Assembly (NCBI RefSeq): GCF_000224785.1
Contig: NZ_AGAV01000003.1
Coordinates: 124,001-188,000 of the forward strand
DNA length: 64,000 nt
From: Lentibacillus jeotgali
GTDB lineage: Bacteria > Bacillota > Bacilli > Bacillales > Amphibacillaceae
Reading direction: 5' to 3'
The first letter of the stretch is position 1; every line of letters starts with the position of its first letter. The notes under the pieces are model-generated. The model did no database searches. It was not told where the DNA came from and was given only the letters and a program-made list of their open reading frames with translations. Below, piece by piece: positions 1-7,615 of this stretch. A program made the translations under genes and the position numbers.

Positions 1-303
1 GGAAAAGATGTAAAGGGAGAAAATATTGATATTTTGGCACGGATTCTTTCAATGGGCAAACTGCATCACGCCATGACCGGTACAGGTGCAGTAGCAATTG
101 CGGCCGCAGCTTCGATACCGGGAACTATTGTCAGCAGGATTTTAGGTGACGTTAGGTCTGAGCTTCGCTTTGGTCACCCATCAGGTACTTTAATTGTGGG
201 TGCCGAAGCTTCAAAGGAGGATACCGGCTGGACTGTAAAAAAAGTTGTTATGAGTCGCAACGCAAGAAGATTAATGGAGGGCTCTGTTCTGCTACCCAAT
301 TAA
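1..303 (+). CDS. PrpF-type isomerase, C-terminal part (5' end outside window)
   Basis: The reading frame is open from base 1 and ends at TAA 301-303, so only about the last 100 residues are present. The fragment carries G-K-L-H-H-A-M-T-G-T-G-A and then F-G-H-P-S-G-T, the glycine-rich and HPSG segments typical of the PrpF/methylitaconate isomerase family. These cytoplasmic enzymes move double bonds in unsaturated dicarboxylates such as aconitate, itaconate or oxalomesaconate. The substrate cannot be told from the tail alone. The internal TTG at 34 is not a credible start because homology runs upstream of it. No clear terminator follows. The next 390 bases hold only an imperfect direct repeat and the terminator of the opposing haemoglobin gene. 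Confidence 0.75.
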   Translation, partial: GKDVKGENIDILARILSMGKLHHAMTGTGAVAIAAAASIPGTIVSRILGDVRSELRFGHPSGTLIVGAEASKEDTGWTVKKVVMSRNARRLMEGSVLLPN

Positions 304-605
304 CCTTACCCAATAAAGTAAGTCTTTAAATATTAAAATAACTGGTGTTGGATCCAATTATTCAGTTTGCAGAAAAAATGAGACAGTATAAAAGTCATTG
401 TTCAGTAAACGGATACGTTTGGTTTAAAAACCTTGATCTGACTATACCGCAACCGGGCGCAGTTGCGGAATAAATTTATTCACCAGTTGGGCCGTTTAAC
501 AGTATAAATAAAAGTTATTGCAAGGAAAATTTTGTTAAATCCTTGTGCAAGTAGTGGAAAAATAACTGCAAGCCTGATAAAAACTGTCCGCAATACTCAA
601 TATTT

Positions 606-692
606 GATAAAATTCGGGAAGTGATTGGTGTCCAACTTATGTAGCTCTCTTCTGTAAAGGTGATAATTCGGGGAATGACTGGCACCCAAATT
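606..692. repeat. Pair of imperfect direct repeats in a gene-free stretch
   Basis: Bases 606-638 and 662-692 are versions of one sequence of about 31-33 bp. Shared parts are GATAA, TTCGGG, TGAYTGG and CCAA-TT. They lie in the gene-free stretch 304-757. No ORF, transposase remnant or RNA fold was recognised there. They may be copies of a dispersed intergenic repeat, but only these two are visible. Confidence 0.4.
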
Positions 693-731
693 AAAAATAG
701 GGACTAATAAGATCTTTCTTAAGCAGTCCCT
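692..731 (-). terminator. Rho-independent terminator of the haemoglobin gene
   Basis: AGGGACT (699-705) and AGTCCCT (725-731) form a 7-bp stem. Read on the minus strand, the stem is followed by a T-run (bases 693-697 are A on plus). It lies about 27 bases after the haemoglobin stop codon at 758-760, which supports that gene's orientation and original 3' end. Confidence 0.6.
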
Positions 732-757
732 ATTTATAAAACTTAACGATTATTTTA

Positions 758-842
758 CTATTTGATTGTTCCACTGATGACCTCGTCCTTGTGAGCCGTG
801 AAGGCATCAAGAACTTCATTTTTTTCGTTCGCTGGCACATCG
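758..842 (-). pseudogene. Truncated haemoglobin, C-terminal fragment cut off by the intron
   Basis: Reading the minus strand from 842 to TAG 760-758 gives D-V-P-A-N-E-K-N-E-V-L-D-A-F-T-A-H-K, then D-E-V-I-S-G-T-I-K. This is the normal end of the group 1 truncated haemoglobin whose N-terminal part lies at 2810-3150. Joining 2810 directly to 842 restores one frame of 426 bases (141 codons plus stop) with L-D-H-F-D-V-P across the joint. The two parts are now separated by a group II intron in the opposite orientation, so this piece should not be translated as part of a working globin. Confidence 0.8.
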
Positions 843-1356
843 GCGTGTCCAGAAGGACACAACATCTAGTCGGTGAAAGTCCGACCGGGAGAAAAGACTC
901 CAATCCCGTAGCCTGAGAGACACCGCGGAACGAAAGTGAACCGGTGAAGCCCTCTGACAAACATTCTAAAGGAATGCGGCAAAACTTCAGGTTGTAACGC
1001 ACAGTGAACGCAGATGTAGCCTCGTTACACGCAAATCCGGTGGCTGAGACGGTCGATAACGTGCGAAAGCAGCAGGAACTGACTGAAAAGAGTCTGAAAC
1101 AGTAGTTCCCACCGGCGGGGTATCAGCGGCGACATGAAGGGAAAGATGATGTGGAAACTGGAGAAGCCCTCGACACCCGGTGAAGAAATCTCATCGAGGA
1201 GGCTGTCCTTATAACCGTGAATGGGAAATGGGACTAGCAGGTGTCAGGGTGGCGGAACGGATTGTAGTACTGAAGATACGCGTGCAGCAAAACACGCGAG
1301 GAGGGAAGAATCCGAACCTGTAAACAATTCGTGTGACCGAAGGAGGTAAGGGTGCC

Positions 1357-2664
1357 ATGACAAAAACACCCATCAACTTACAGGAACTAAGGCAGCGAAT
1401 TTATCAAAAGGCGAAGGCTGAACCTACGCATCGTTTTTGGGGATTATTTATCCACATAACCAAACGAACTACCCTTCATGAAGCTTACTTACAAGCAAAG
1501 AAAAACGGCGGTGCCCCAGGCATTGACGGACAGAGCTTTGATGATGTGGAGCATGAAGGTGTTCAACCGTTTTTGGAAAACATTCAGAAAGAACTCCAAG
1601 AAGGAAACTACCAACCGCAAGCGAATCGAAAAGTAGACATCCCAAAGGCAAACGGGAAGATGCGAACACTGCAAATTCCAACTATTCGAGACCGTGTCGT
1701 ACAGGGGGCGTTGAAACTCATCATGGAAGCCATCTTTGAGGCAGATTTCTGCCCGAACTCGTACGGCTTCCGTCCAAGGCGCTCACCGCATCAAGCACTG
1801 GCAGAAGTACGGCGAAGTTTACTGCGTCGTATGACAACAGTCATTGATGTTGACCTATCTCGGTATTTCGATACGATAAGACATCACATATTGTTGGGGA
1901 AAATTGCGGAACGCATTCAAGACCCACAAGTCATGCATCTTACAAAACAGGTGATAAAAGCAGCAGGAAAAATCGGCGTACCGCAAGGGGGGCCATTTTC
2001 TCCACTAGCTGCAAATATCTATCTGAATGAGGTTGACTGGGCTTTTGATGCAATCCGGCTTAAAACAGCGGAAGGCAACTATGAGGCGGTAAACTATCAT
2101 CGGTTTGCCGATGATATAGTGATTACCGTGAGCGGTCACTCCAGCAAACGGGGATGGGCAGATTTAGCCCTTCAGCGGCTCTGGGAAAATCTCGAACCTT
2201 TGGGAGTGGAACTTAACTTGGAGAAAACTCGGATGGTCAATGTCCTTAAAGGAGAATCATTTGCTTTTCTAGGTTTTGACCTAAGACGAGTCCCAAACCG
2301 AAAAAGAACAGGGCATTTCATCATGATGACACCAAGAAAGAAAGCGCGTACGATACTGAAAGCAAAAATTCGAGAAGTCATCCAAAAAGGAGGAGCAAAA
2401 CCGGCCGAGGATATCGTCAAGCAAATCAATCGAATTCTTACCGGATGGGTCAACTACTTCCGTGTTGGAAACTCGAGTCGTGCATTCAGTGAAATACGTG
2501 ACTACACAGAGATGAAAATTAGAACCCTGCTTACAAGAAGAAAACGAAGGAAAAAGCGTAGCATCGGATGGCAGAGATGGAGTAATGGGTACCTCTATGG
2601 CATACTGGGACTATATTGGGACTGGAAAGTCCGCCCGCTTGGAAATGCCGAAAGATACCGATGA
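1357..2664 (+). CDS. ltrA: Group II intron reverse transcriptase/maturase
   Basis: A 435-residue intron-encoded protein that copies intron RNA into DNA and helps it splice. Visible landmarks are G-G-A-P-G-I-D-G near the N-terminus, N-S-Y-G-F-R-P, then P-Q-G-G-P-F-S-P-L. The polymerase active-site box is F-A-D-D (a variant of the usual YADD). The maturase (X) region has F-L-G-F and W-V-N-Y-F. No HNH endonuclease zinc motif is visible after the maturase region, so mobility may rely on other target priming. ATG 1357 was chosen because AAGGAGG at 1340-1346 sits 10 bases upstream; GTG 1333 lies before that site. The frame is intact, so the element may still be active. Confidence 0.9.
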   Translation: MTKTPINLQELRQRIYQKAKAEPTHRFWGLFIHITKRTTLHEAYLQAKKNGGAPGIDGQSFDDVEHEGVQPFLENIQKELQEGNYQPQANRKVDIPKANGKMRTLQIPTIRDRVVQGALKLIMEAIFEADFCPNSYGFRPRRSPHQALAEVRRSLLRRMTTVIDVDLSRYFDTIRHHILLGKIAERIQDPQVMHLTKQVIKAAGKIGVPQGGPFSPLAANIYLNEVDWAFDAIRLKTAEGNYEAVNYHRFADDIVITVSGHSSKRGWADLALQRLWENLEPLGVELNLEKTRMVNVLKGESFAFLGFDLRRVPNRKRTGHFIMMTPRKKARTILKAKIREVIQKGGAKPAEDIVKQINRILTGWVNYFRVGNSSRAFSEIRDYTEMKIRTLLTRRKRRKKRSIGWQRWSNGYLYGILGLYWDWKVRPLGNAERYR

Positions 2665-2717
2665 AAGTGTCTACTATTCGATAGGTCTCATAACCCTTTT
2701 GACGAAGATTACGGGGT

Positions 2718-2809
2718 GAGCTGCTTGAGGGAAAACCTCACGAGCAGTTCTTATGGGGAGGAGCTGGAGACGGATCTCAATAAGACACCGCGCCAGTTCT
2801 TTACCCGAC
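2718..2809 (+). ncRNA. Group II intron domains V and VI (catalytic core and branch-point stem)
   Basis: Domain V is 2718-2750: GAGCTGC and GCAGTTC strands, a GAAA tetraloop and the two-base bulge region with CGA. Domain VI follows: GGGGAGGAGCTGG (from about 2755) pairs with CCAGTTCTTTACCC ending at 2806, leaving A2803 bulged as the likely branch point. The last bases GAC (2807-2809) fit the usual purine-pyrimidine 3' end. Confidence 0.8.
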
Positions 2810-3150
2810 AAATGATCGAGTGTGTTAGCCAATACTTTACCCGCTGCATCAAATTCTTCCTCAGTTAGCTTCATATCGTAATGAGTTGGTTCCAGATCAA
2901 GACTATCGCCATTAGGGACAGTGCTGATGTACTTATAAGGACCTCCAGCCTTTTCGCAAACCCATAGGGTTGTCAAAACTATAAAACCTGGTTCTCTCCA
3001 GTTTCTATTTGCATACCAATCTTTGAGAAAGGAATTGGAAGAGTTTTTTCCTGCAACCGGATCTTCTGCCAATGCTTTAGCGAAATGATCAACGACAGCT
3101 GAAATATTATAGATTCCACCGAGGCGTTCGTATAATGGTTTTTCAGAAAT
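2810..3150 (-). pseudogene. Group 1 truncated haemoglobin, N-terminal part, interrupted by the intron
   Basis: The product starts S-E-K-P-L-Y-E-R-L-G-G, then A-V-V-D-H-F, and contains L-W-V-C-E-K-A-G-G-P and L-T-E-E-E-F-D. These match a subfamily of 2-on-2 globins that bind haem and O2/NO in the cytoplasm. At 2810 the globin sequence stops (L-D-H) and the frame runs into intron sequence, so the mature protein lacks the last helix. The start is odd: AAGGAGG at 3165-3159 sits 8 bases before ATT 3150-3148, exactly where ATG is expected, and there is no in-frame ATG, GTG or TTG upstream of TTG 3072. Either ATT is used or the start codon is also lost. The C-terminal part is at 758-842. Confidence 0.8.
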
Positions 3151-3369
3151 TACAATCTCCTCCTTAGTATATGTTATATTCTATAATAAATTATCAGAGG
3201 CAGAGTATCAATTATCAATTTGCTATTGTTATGATAGGCCGCGGCTATCGAAAAAATATTAGTATACAATTTTGTGGTGACCATGGCATTGGCATGGGCG
3301 TCGAACGGTGTGGCATGTTTGGTTAAGAACAATCCTTTTATACATAGGATCGTTTTGGACCATAAAAAT

Positions 3370-3397
3370 AAGAGCATTCTCTGGCGAGAATGCTCTT
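3370..3397. terminator. Strong 12-bp hairpin, probable terminator
   Basis: AAGAGCATTCTC (3370-3381) and GAGAATGCTCTT (3386-3397) pair perfectly around a 4-base loop. On the minus strand it is followed by TATTTTTATG, so it best fits termination of minus-strand transcripts, but no minus-strand gene lies upstream of it. The rest of 3160-3440 shows no convincing gene. Confidence 0.45.
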
Positions 3398-3440
3398 AAT
3401 ATATATAATTATATATATTTATTGCCTAAAGGGAGTTTTT

Positions 3441-3614
3441 ATGTCCAAAAGAAAATACCTACATGGTATGACAGTTATTTGGCTGTTTTCTGTCAAAAGG
3501 ATGACATTTCCTATTTTTAAAGGAAACGGATTCCTTTTGTATTGCTGTTTACGATTAATTTTTTTATGCTTATTGAAAGGCATTTTATATTGGAGTGGAA
3601 AAACGTATGAGTAA
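3441..3614 (+). CDS. Possible small protein overlapping the DUF420 gene start
   Basis: A 57-residue frame beginning M-S-K-R-K-Y-L-H-G. AAGGGAG lies 5 bases before the ATG, and it ends 8 bases inside the DUF420 gene, an arrangement compatible with translational coupling or a leader peptide. Its second half is hydrophobic and rich in Leu and Cys. An AAAGGAA/TTCCTTT hairpin around 3518-3537 followed by Ts lies inside it, so attenuation is conceivable. I recognise no homologue, and this may be a chance frame. Confidence 0.25.
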   Translation: MSKRKYLHGMTVIWLFSVKRMTFPIFKGNGFLLYCCLRLIFLCLLKGILYWSGKTYE

Positions 3615-4155
3615 TGACATTAACAATGCTAAACAGCGCAATTATAATCCGTTGATTTGGTTTTTATCCATATTGATCGTAGGCGTTATTTTGGGAACGT
3701 ATTTATTGCCAACCAGCCCAGACGGCACTATAGGAGGCATTAAGTTAACAGTATTGCCAATGCTGAATGCTATCCTGAATAGCTTTACCTTTGTCTTTTT
3801 GTTAATTGCCTTAATAATGATTAAAAAGAAAAACATTAAACTGCACCGCAGGTTTATTATTGCAGCATTCGTTACAACCTTTTTATTCTTCATCTCCTAT
3901 TTGACGTACCACTCTATGGCTGAGTCTACAAGCTATGGTGGAGATGGCGCTCTGATGTACATTTACTATTTTATACTCATCACACACATTGTTCTGGCTG
4001 CATTGATTGTGCCGCTTGCGCTGATCACACTTGGAAGAGGCTTGAATATGGAAGTAGAAAAACATCGGAAAATCGCACGTTGGACAATGCCACTCTGGCT
4101 GTATGTAAGTTTTACTGGCGTATTGGTTTACTTAATGATTTCACCATACTATTAG
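3607..4155 (+). CDS. DUF420 membrane protein (CtaM/YozB-like)
   Basis: A 182-residue integral membrane protein with about five hydrophobic segments and short charged loops (K-K-K-N-I-K-L-H-R-R between segments 2 and 3). This matches the DUF420 family. Members such as Staphylococcus CtaM are needed to mature haem-copper terminal oxidases, and conserved histidines like those in L-H-R-R, T-Y-H and T-H-I fit haem or copper handling. ATG 3607 is preferred over TTG 3595 because GGAG lies about 10 bases upstream of it. It stands alone, away from cytochrome oxidase genes, so the specific partner oxidase is unknown. Confidence 0.8.
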   Translation: MSNDINNAKQRNYNPLIWFLSILIVGVILGTYLLPTSPDGTIGGIKLTVLPMLNAILNSFTFVFLLIALIMIKKKNIKLHRRFIIAAFVTTFLFFISYLTYHSMAESTSYGGDGALMYIYYFILITHIVLAALIVPLALITLGRGLNMEVEKHRKIARWTMPLWLYVSFTGVLVYLMISPYY

Positions 4156-4244
4156 GTGTCCGGAATTCAGCGATGTTTCTTACCTTTCCTATGTCCAAAA
4201 GATAACCAAGTATAAAATTTTGGTTCTACCACAGTAATAATGGA

Positions 4245-4430
4245 TTGTTGCCCCCATCTGGTAGACTTGCTTGTAAAGGTCAAGGTTTTAGTGGCACCTT
4301 CTTATGGCGTAATGATTTGATTATGCAAACAGCGGTTCATGCAAAGGATGTATTCGAGTATACACGAGAAGGCACTATGCTCATGATGTCTAAGGGTTGG
4401 ATTGAGAAACCATCAAAAATGGATCTTTAA
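4245..4430 (+). pseudogene. DUF3231-like (spore-coat associated) C-terminal relic
   Basis: A 61-residue frame with no ribosome binding site. Its last 45 residues (R-N-D-L, E-Y-T-R-E-G-T-M-L-M-M-S-K-G-W-I-E-K-P) follow the pattern that ends DUF3231/CotF-like proteins, where a helix is followed by G-W-L-E-Q-P. Family members are usually about 170 or 330 residues, so this would be only the last helix. The first residues look unrelated. I infer a decayed remnant; the match is by pattern only. Confidence 0.35.
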
Positions 4431-4520
4431 TTCGATGGGATTTTCCCTATGGAAAAATTGCTTTAGAGAAGTCTTTGAAGAGTTTTCTGGGGGGCTGTTA
4501 TTCCCCCCACTGTTAAGGAA

Positions 4521-5672
4521 TTACGCCAGAAATTTCTTTCCAATTTCCTTATAGAGCGTAATACTGGTCAAGTATTTATCAACTTCAACATACTCATCCG
4601 GCTGATGGGCGACCGATGTATCGCCGGGTCCCAATACAATAACGGGGAATACCTCGTTTGCGTGTGTGAATTGTGAACTGTCCGTATAGCCAGTCATCCC
4701 TCCCAGTGTTGTTGGGATACCTAAAGGTTTAACAGTGTCCTGAACCAGCTTAACAAAAGGATCATCAGCCGGGGTCTTCATAGGGGTTTGGTCATTCAAT
4801 AAGCGGATGTCCGCTGTTAGATCAGGGTATTTTTCTTCCGCAGATGTTATCACCTGTTTAATTTGCTTGATAATTTGTTTGTGATCCTGGGAAGGAACGG
4901 TCCGTATATCGATATTTGTAAAACATTGGTCGGGTACAACGTTCGTATTGGAACCACCTTTGATGACGTTAATGCTGTATGTAGATCCACCCAACAGGTC
5001 ATCTTCCTCGTATTGCAATTCAAATTCTTTTCCTGACATCCGATGAATAACTTCATTCATATGAGCCACTGCATTTGTTCCCATATCCGGCATTGAACCA
5101 TGGGCGGTTTTTCCGTATGTGACAATCTGTGGCCATAATGCTCCTTTGTGAGCAATCTTGATGTGATTTTGTGTTGGTTCGGCGACAATCAGAGCATCTA
5201 ACGGTTCGGCATAGCCCTTTTCTGTCAGTTGACGGGCGCCAACAGCTCCTGCTTCCTCGCCGACCGTTGCTAAAAGGGTAACTTCACCTTTCTTCGGAAG
5301 CCCTTCTTCTTTTAGCGAAACCATAGCTAATGCGCAGGCAACAAGGCCACTTTTCATGTCACATGTTCCACGTCCATAAATTTTTCCATTTTCTTCTTCG
5401 GCCCCAAAAGGATCATGCTCCCATTTGACTTCTCCAGTAGGGACAACATCCATGTGTCCGGTTAATCCGAGGACGGACCCATCTTCTTCACCTTTTAAAC
5501 GAGCAATTAAATTGGCACGGTTATCATCGTATTCAACAAGTTCGGTTTCTATGTCATGTTCATCGAAAAGAGCTTTTAATTTATTAGCGACCGCTGTCTC
5601 ATTTCCTGGAGGATTGACACTTTTAATTTGAATGATATCTTTTAAAAATGATTTGGCTTGGTCTTGGTCCAT
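4521..5672 (-). CDS. M20 family metallopeptidase (ArgE/DapE-type deacylase)
   Basis: A 383-residue cytoplasmic zinc amidohydrolase that would remove an acyl group from an amino-acid derivative. Metal-site motifs are all present: G-H-M-D-V-V-P, G-R-G-T-C-D-M-K-S-G, the catalytic pair G-E-E, E-P-T, and a late histidine in V-A-H-Q-P-D-E-Y. The dimerisation insert lies between K-T-A-H-G and P-D-Q-C-F. The substrate cannot be fixed: acetylornithine, succinyl-diaminopimelate or another N-acyl compound. ATG 5672 was chosen because AGAGGTG lies 7 bases upstream; the frame runs 13 codons further up without such a site. It is a single gene with a G6/C6 hairpin (4486-4508) past its stop. Confidence 0.85.
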   Translation of the reverse strand: MDQDQAKSFLKDIIQIKSVNPPGNETAVANKLKALFDEHDIETELVEYDDNRANLIARLKGEEDGSVLGLTGHMDVVPTGEVKWEHDPFGAEEENGKIYGRGTCDMKSGLVACALAMVSLKEEGLPKKGEVTLLATVGEEAGAVGARQLTEKGYAEPLDALIVAEPTQNHIKIAHKGALWPQIVTYGKTAHGSMPDMGTNAVAHMNEVIHRMSGKEFELQYEEDDLLGGSTYSINVIKGGSNTNVVPDQCFTNIDIRTVPSQDHKQIIKQIKQVITSAEEKYPDLTADIRLLNDQTPMKTPADDPFVKLVQDTVKPLGIPTTLGGMTGYTDSSQFTHANEVFPVIVLGPGDTSVAHQPDEYVEVDKYLTSITLYKEIGKKFLA

Positions 5673-5802
5673 ATTTATCACCTCTGGATTTAGTTTACCC
5701 TTCTTATTCATACTAACACATGATTCATTTCCTCTGATAAAATCGTTACCGGCATTTGAAAAAATGGTTGACGATAATATTAAGTAATTGGTATCATCTA
5801 AA

Positions 5803-5820
5803 TTAGAAAGGTCGTTCTAT
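5803..5820 (+). promoter_or_regulatory. TetR operator, copy 1 (before its own gene)
   Basis: TTAGAAAGGTCGTTCTAT, an imperfect inverted repeat (AGAA...TTCT around GGTCG). It is repeated exactly before the MFS gene at 6415-6432. An identical 18-mer in front of both the regulator and its neighbour is the classic layout of an autoregulated TetR local repressor. The operator role is inferred from this repetition. Confidence 0.7.
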
Positions 5821-5843
5821 CCAATTAGGGAGAAGTGAATGAT

Positions 5844-6398
5844 ATGAGTCGATCTGTAAAAAAAGAAACGCTGCTTGAAGTAGCTGAACGGTTATTTTAT
5901 GAACATGGATTCCGTGGCGTCGGATTAAAACAAATCATCAATGAAGCTAATGTAGCCACAATGACGCTGTATAATCATTTTCCGTCCAAGGACAATTTGG
6001 TCGAAGAAGTACTTAGGCAGCGGGAAGAACGCTATTGGTCCTATTTGGATTCACATGTGGAAATGGATTCAGATTCACCTTTCATTCTTGCTGTTGAAGC
6101 TCACGGTCGTTGGTTAAAAGAACAATCCTATAAAGGAGATATGTTTTTAAGAGCGATAGAAGATTACACGGGAACGGATAATGAGATTGAAAATATTGCA
6201 AGAGGACACAAATCCAATTTGCTTAAATATTTTCAGCAACTGGCTCAAAGGAAAGGTGTGGATAACGAACGGGATTTAGCTACTCAATTTACATTAATTC
6301 TTGAAGGAACGACTTCCATGACGACACTGATTGGTGCAGAGAAGGCTACGGAACATTCTATTGCGATGGCGAGGACACTTGTCCAACATACATCGTAA
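5844..6398 (+). CDS. TetR/AcrR family transcriptional repressor
   Basis: A 184-residue DNA-binding regulator. The N-terminal helix-turn-helix (residues about 10-55) reads A-E-R-L-F-Y-E-H-G-F-R-G-V-G and ends T-L-Y-N-H-F-P-S-K-D-N-L, a textbook TetR signature. The C-terminal half is the ligand/dimer domain. ATG 5844 has AGGGAG 11 bases upstream; GTG 5835 is only 2 bases from that site. Identical operator-like 18-mers precede this gene and the MFS gene 57 bases downstream, so it probably represses both until an exported or toxic compound binds. Confidence 0.88.
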   Translation: MSRSVKKETLLEVAERLFYEHGFRGVGLKQIINEANVATMTLYNHFPSKDNLVEEVLRQREERYWSYLDSHVEMDSDSPFILAVEAHGRWLKEQSYKGDMFLRAIEDYTGTDNEIENIARGHKSNLLKYFQQLAQRKGVDNERDLATQFTLILEGTTSMTTLIGAEKATEHSIAMARTLVQHTS

Positions 6399-6414
6399 TT
6401 TTTTTACCTACTTA

Positions 6415-6432
6415 TTAGAAAGGTCGTTCTAT
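6415..6432 (+). promoter_or_regulatory. TetR operator, copy 2 (before the MFS gene)
   Basis: Exact second copy of the 18-mer at 5803-5820. It lies 23 bases before the MFS GTG start, so bound repressor would cover the promoter or transcription start of the transporter gene. Confidence 0.7.
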
Positions 6433-6455
6433 ATAATTTGTGGAGGAGGGATACC

Positions 6456-7598
6456 GTGAGATTCTTAAGGTTAGTTTTACCAGGGGCGACTATGATTGCT
6501 GTTACCTATGGCTTAGCAAGATTCAGTTTTGGACTGCTTCTCCCCGATATGCGTAATTCACTTGAAATGTCCGAGTTTGTGTCTGGGCTGATATCTTCGT
6601 TATTTTATTTGGCTTATTGCTTCACGATCATATTATCTACTGTCATTACGACAAGAGAAGGGCCTAGAAGAATGATTATCTCAGCTGGGATGTCAGCTTT
6701 TGCTGGGTTACTGTTGATGTCGATGACTCCAAATGCATGGGTGCTTGCGTTAGGCGTGTTATTTGCCGGAGGAAGCACAGGTTTGGTATCTCCACCTTAT
6801 GGCGCTGCTATATCGCTATGGATTAAAGAGGGTAAACAAGGAGAAGCGAATACATGGATTAACTCGGGAACCAGTTTTGGTATAGCTCTTTCTGGAGCAG
6901 GAGCAATTCTGTTATCACCCAATTGGAGGCTAACGTATTTTATTTATGCTATTCTGACATTGCTGATATTGATATGGAATTTTAGGGCGATCCCAAAAGT
7001 CGGGGCTAGACCAAGGTTGAGATTTGAAAAAGGGCATCTCTCCATACGAGGCGTAAAAGGATCAATCCCTTTGAGTGTGGCGTCTGTTATCCTTGGAATT
7101 TCCACAGCAGCTTTTTGGACATTTTCCAGATCTTTTATTGGAGTGGCTGGTGATTACAGTGATTGGCAGCTTTCTGGATTTTGGATCATGATTGGATTAT
7201 TTGGTGTACTAGGCGGTTTTTCTGGTTCTCTAATTGAAAAGGGAGGGCTGTCTTATGCTTATAAATTAGGGAGTTTGTCAATTGCTTCAGCACCCATTAT
7301 TTTGTCCTTTTCACCAGAAAGTCTATTCATGTCTTACTTAGCGGCTGGTATTTTCGGGAGCTCCTATATATTTTTAACCGGAGTTCTCCTTGTTTGGGGA
7401 ATCCGTGTATTTATTACGAATGCCTCATTAGGTATTGGCGTGCCCTTTTTACTTCTGGCAGTGGGGCAGGTCATCGGTTCATCACTTGCTGGGTTGTTTA
7501 TTGGGGCATGGGGTTATGCTCCGTCTTTTATCCTTTATGGAATAATTGGTATGGCAGCTACCCTTCTAGGCCCAAAAGTTGACCGACATGGAGTTTAA
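6456..7598 (+). CDS. MFS transporter, YbfB/YjiJ-like
   Basis: A 380-residue, 12-segment major facilitator carrier in the cytoplasmic membrane. The start G-L-A-R-F-S-F-G-L-L-L-P-D-M and the motif-A region near T-R-E-G-P-R-R resemble YbfB/YjiJ proteins, whose substrate is mostly unknown. GTG 6456 is preferred because GGAGGAGGG sits 5 bases before it; the upstream TTG at 6438 precedes that site. It follows a TetR gene and shares its operator, so it is probably an inducible efflux or uptake system. A LysR relic lies just beyond it on the other strand. Confidence 0.82.
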   Translation: MRFLRLVLPGATMIAVTYGLARFSFGLLLPDMRNSLEMSEFVSGLISSLFYLAYCFTIILSTVITTREGPRRMIISAGMSAFAGLLLMSMTPNAWVLALGVLFAGGSTGLVSPPYGAAISLWIKEGKQGEANTWINSGTSFGIALSGAGAILLSPNWRLTYFIYAILTLLILIWNFRAIPKVGARPRLRFEKGHLSIRGVKGSIPLSVASVILGISTAAFWTFSRSFIGVAGDYSDWQLSGFWIMIGLFGVLGGFSGSLIEKGGLSYAYKLGSLSIASAPIILSFSPESLFMSYLAAGIFGSSYIFLTGVLLVWGIRVFITNASLGIGVPFLLLAVGQVIGSSLAGLFIGAWGYAPSFILYGIIGMAATLLGPKVDRHGV

Positions 7599-7615
7599 GG
7601 AACTGTTCACCAGGC

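Larger units (their letters stand above)
843..2809 (+). mobile_element. Group II intron inserted antisense into a truncated haemoglobin gene
   Basis: A complete retro-element: a structured 5' region (domain I segment with the GGTGAAAGTCC motif near 871-882), an internal reverse transcriptase/maturase gene, a domain V hairpin at 2718-2750 and a domain VI stem that ends near 2809. The boundaries come from rebuilding the host gene. Removing 843-2809 restores the globin frame exactly. The 3' end then reads GAC, with a bulged adenine at 2803, the usual 7-8 bases from the splice site. The 5' end would be GCGTG; the consensus GTGYG is better matched two bases further on, so the left edge is uncertain by about 2 bases. 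GATGT at 1013-1017 could be EBS1, pairing with ACATC at 837-841. Being antisense, it cannot splice from the globin mRNA. Confidence 0.85.

Noticed and set aside
730-1002. Minus-strand 90-codon ORF near the window start
   Set aside because: It runs through the 5' structured RNA of the group II intron and across the exon boundary, so it is a chance frame.
3174-3377. Histidine-kinase ATPase relic (D-H-G-I-G-M on the plus strand near 3280-3300)
   Set aside because: Only six residues resemble the G1 box and the surrounding residues fit poorly; I could not support it.
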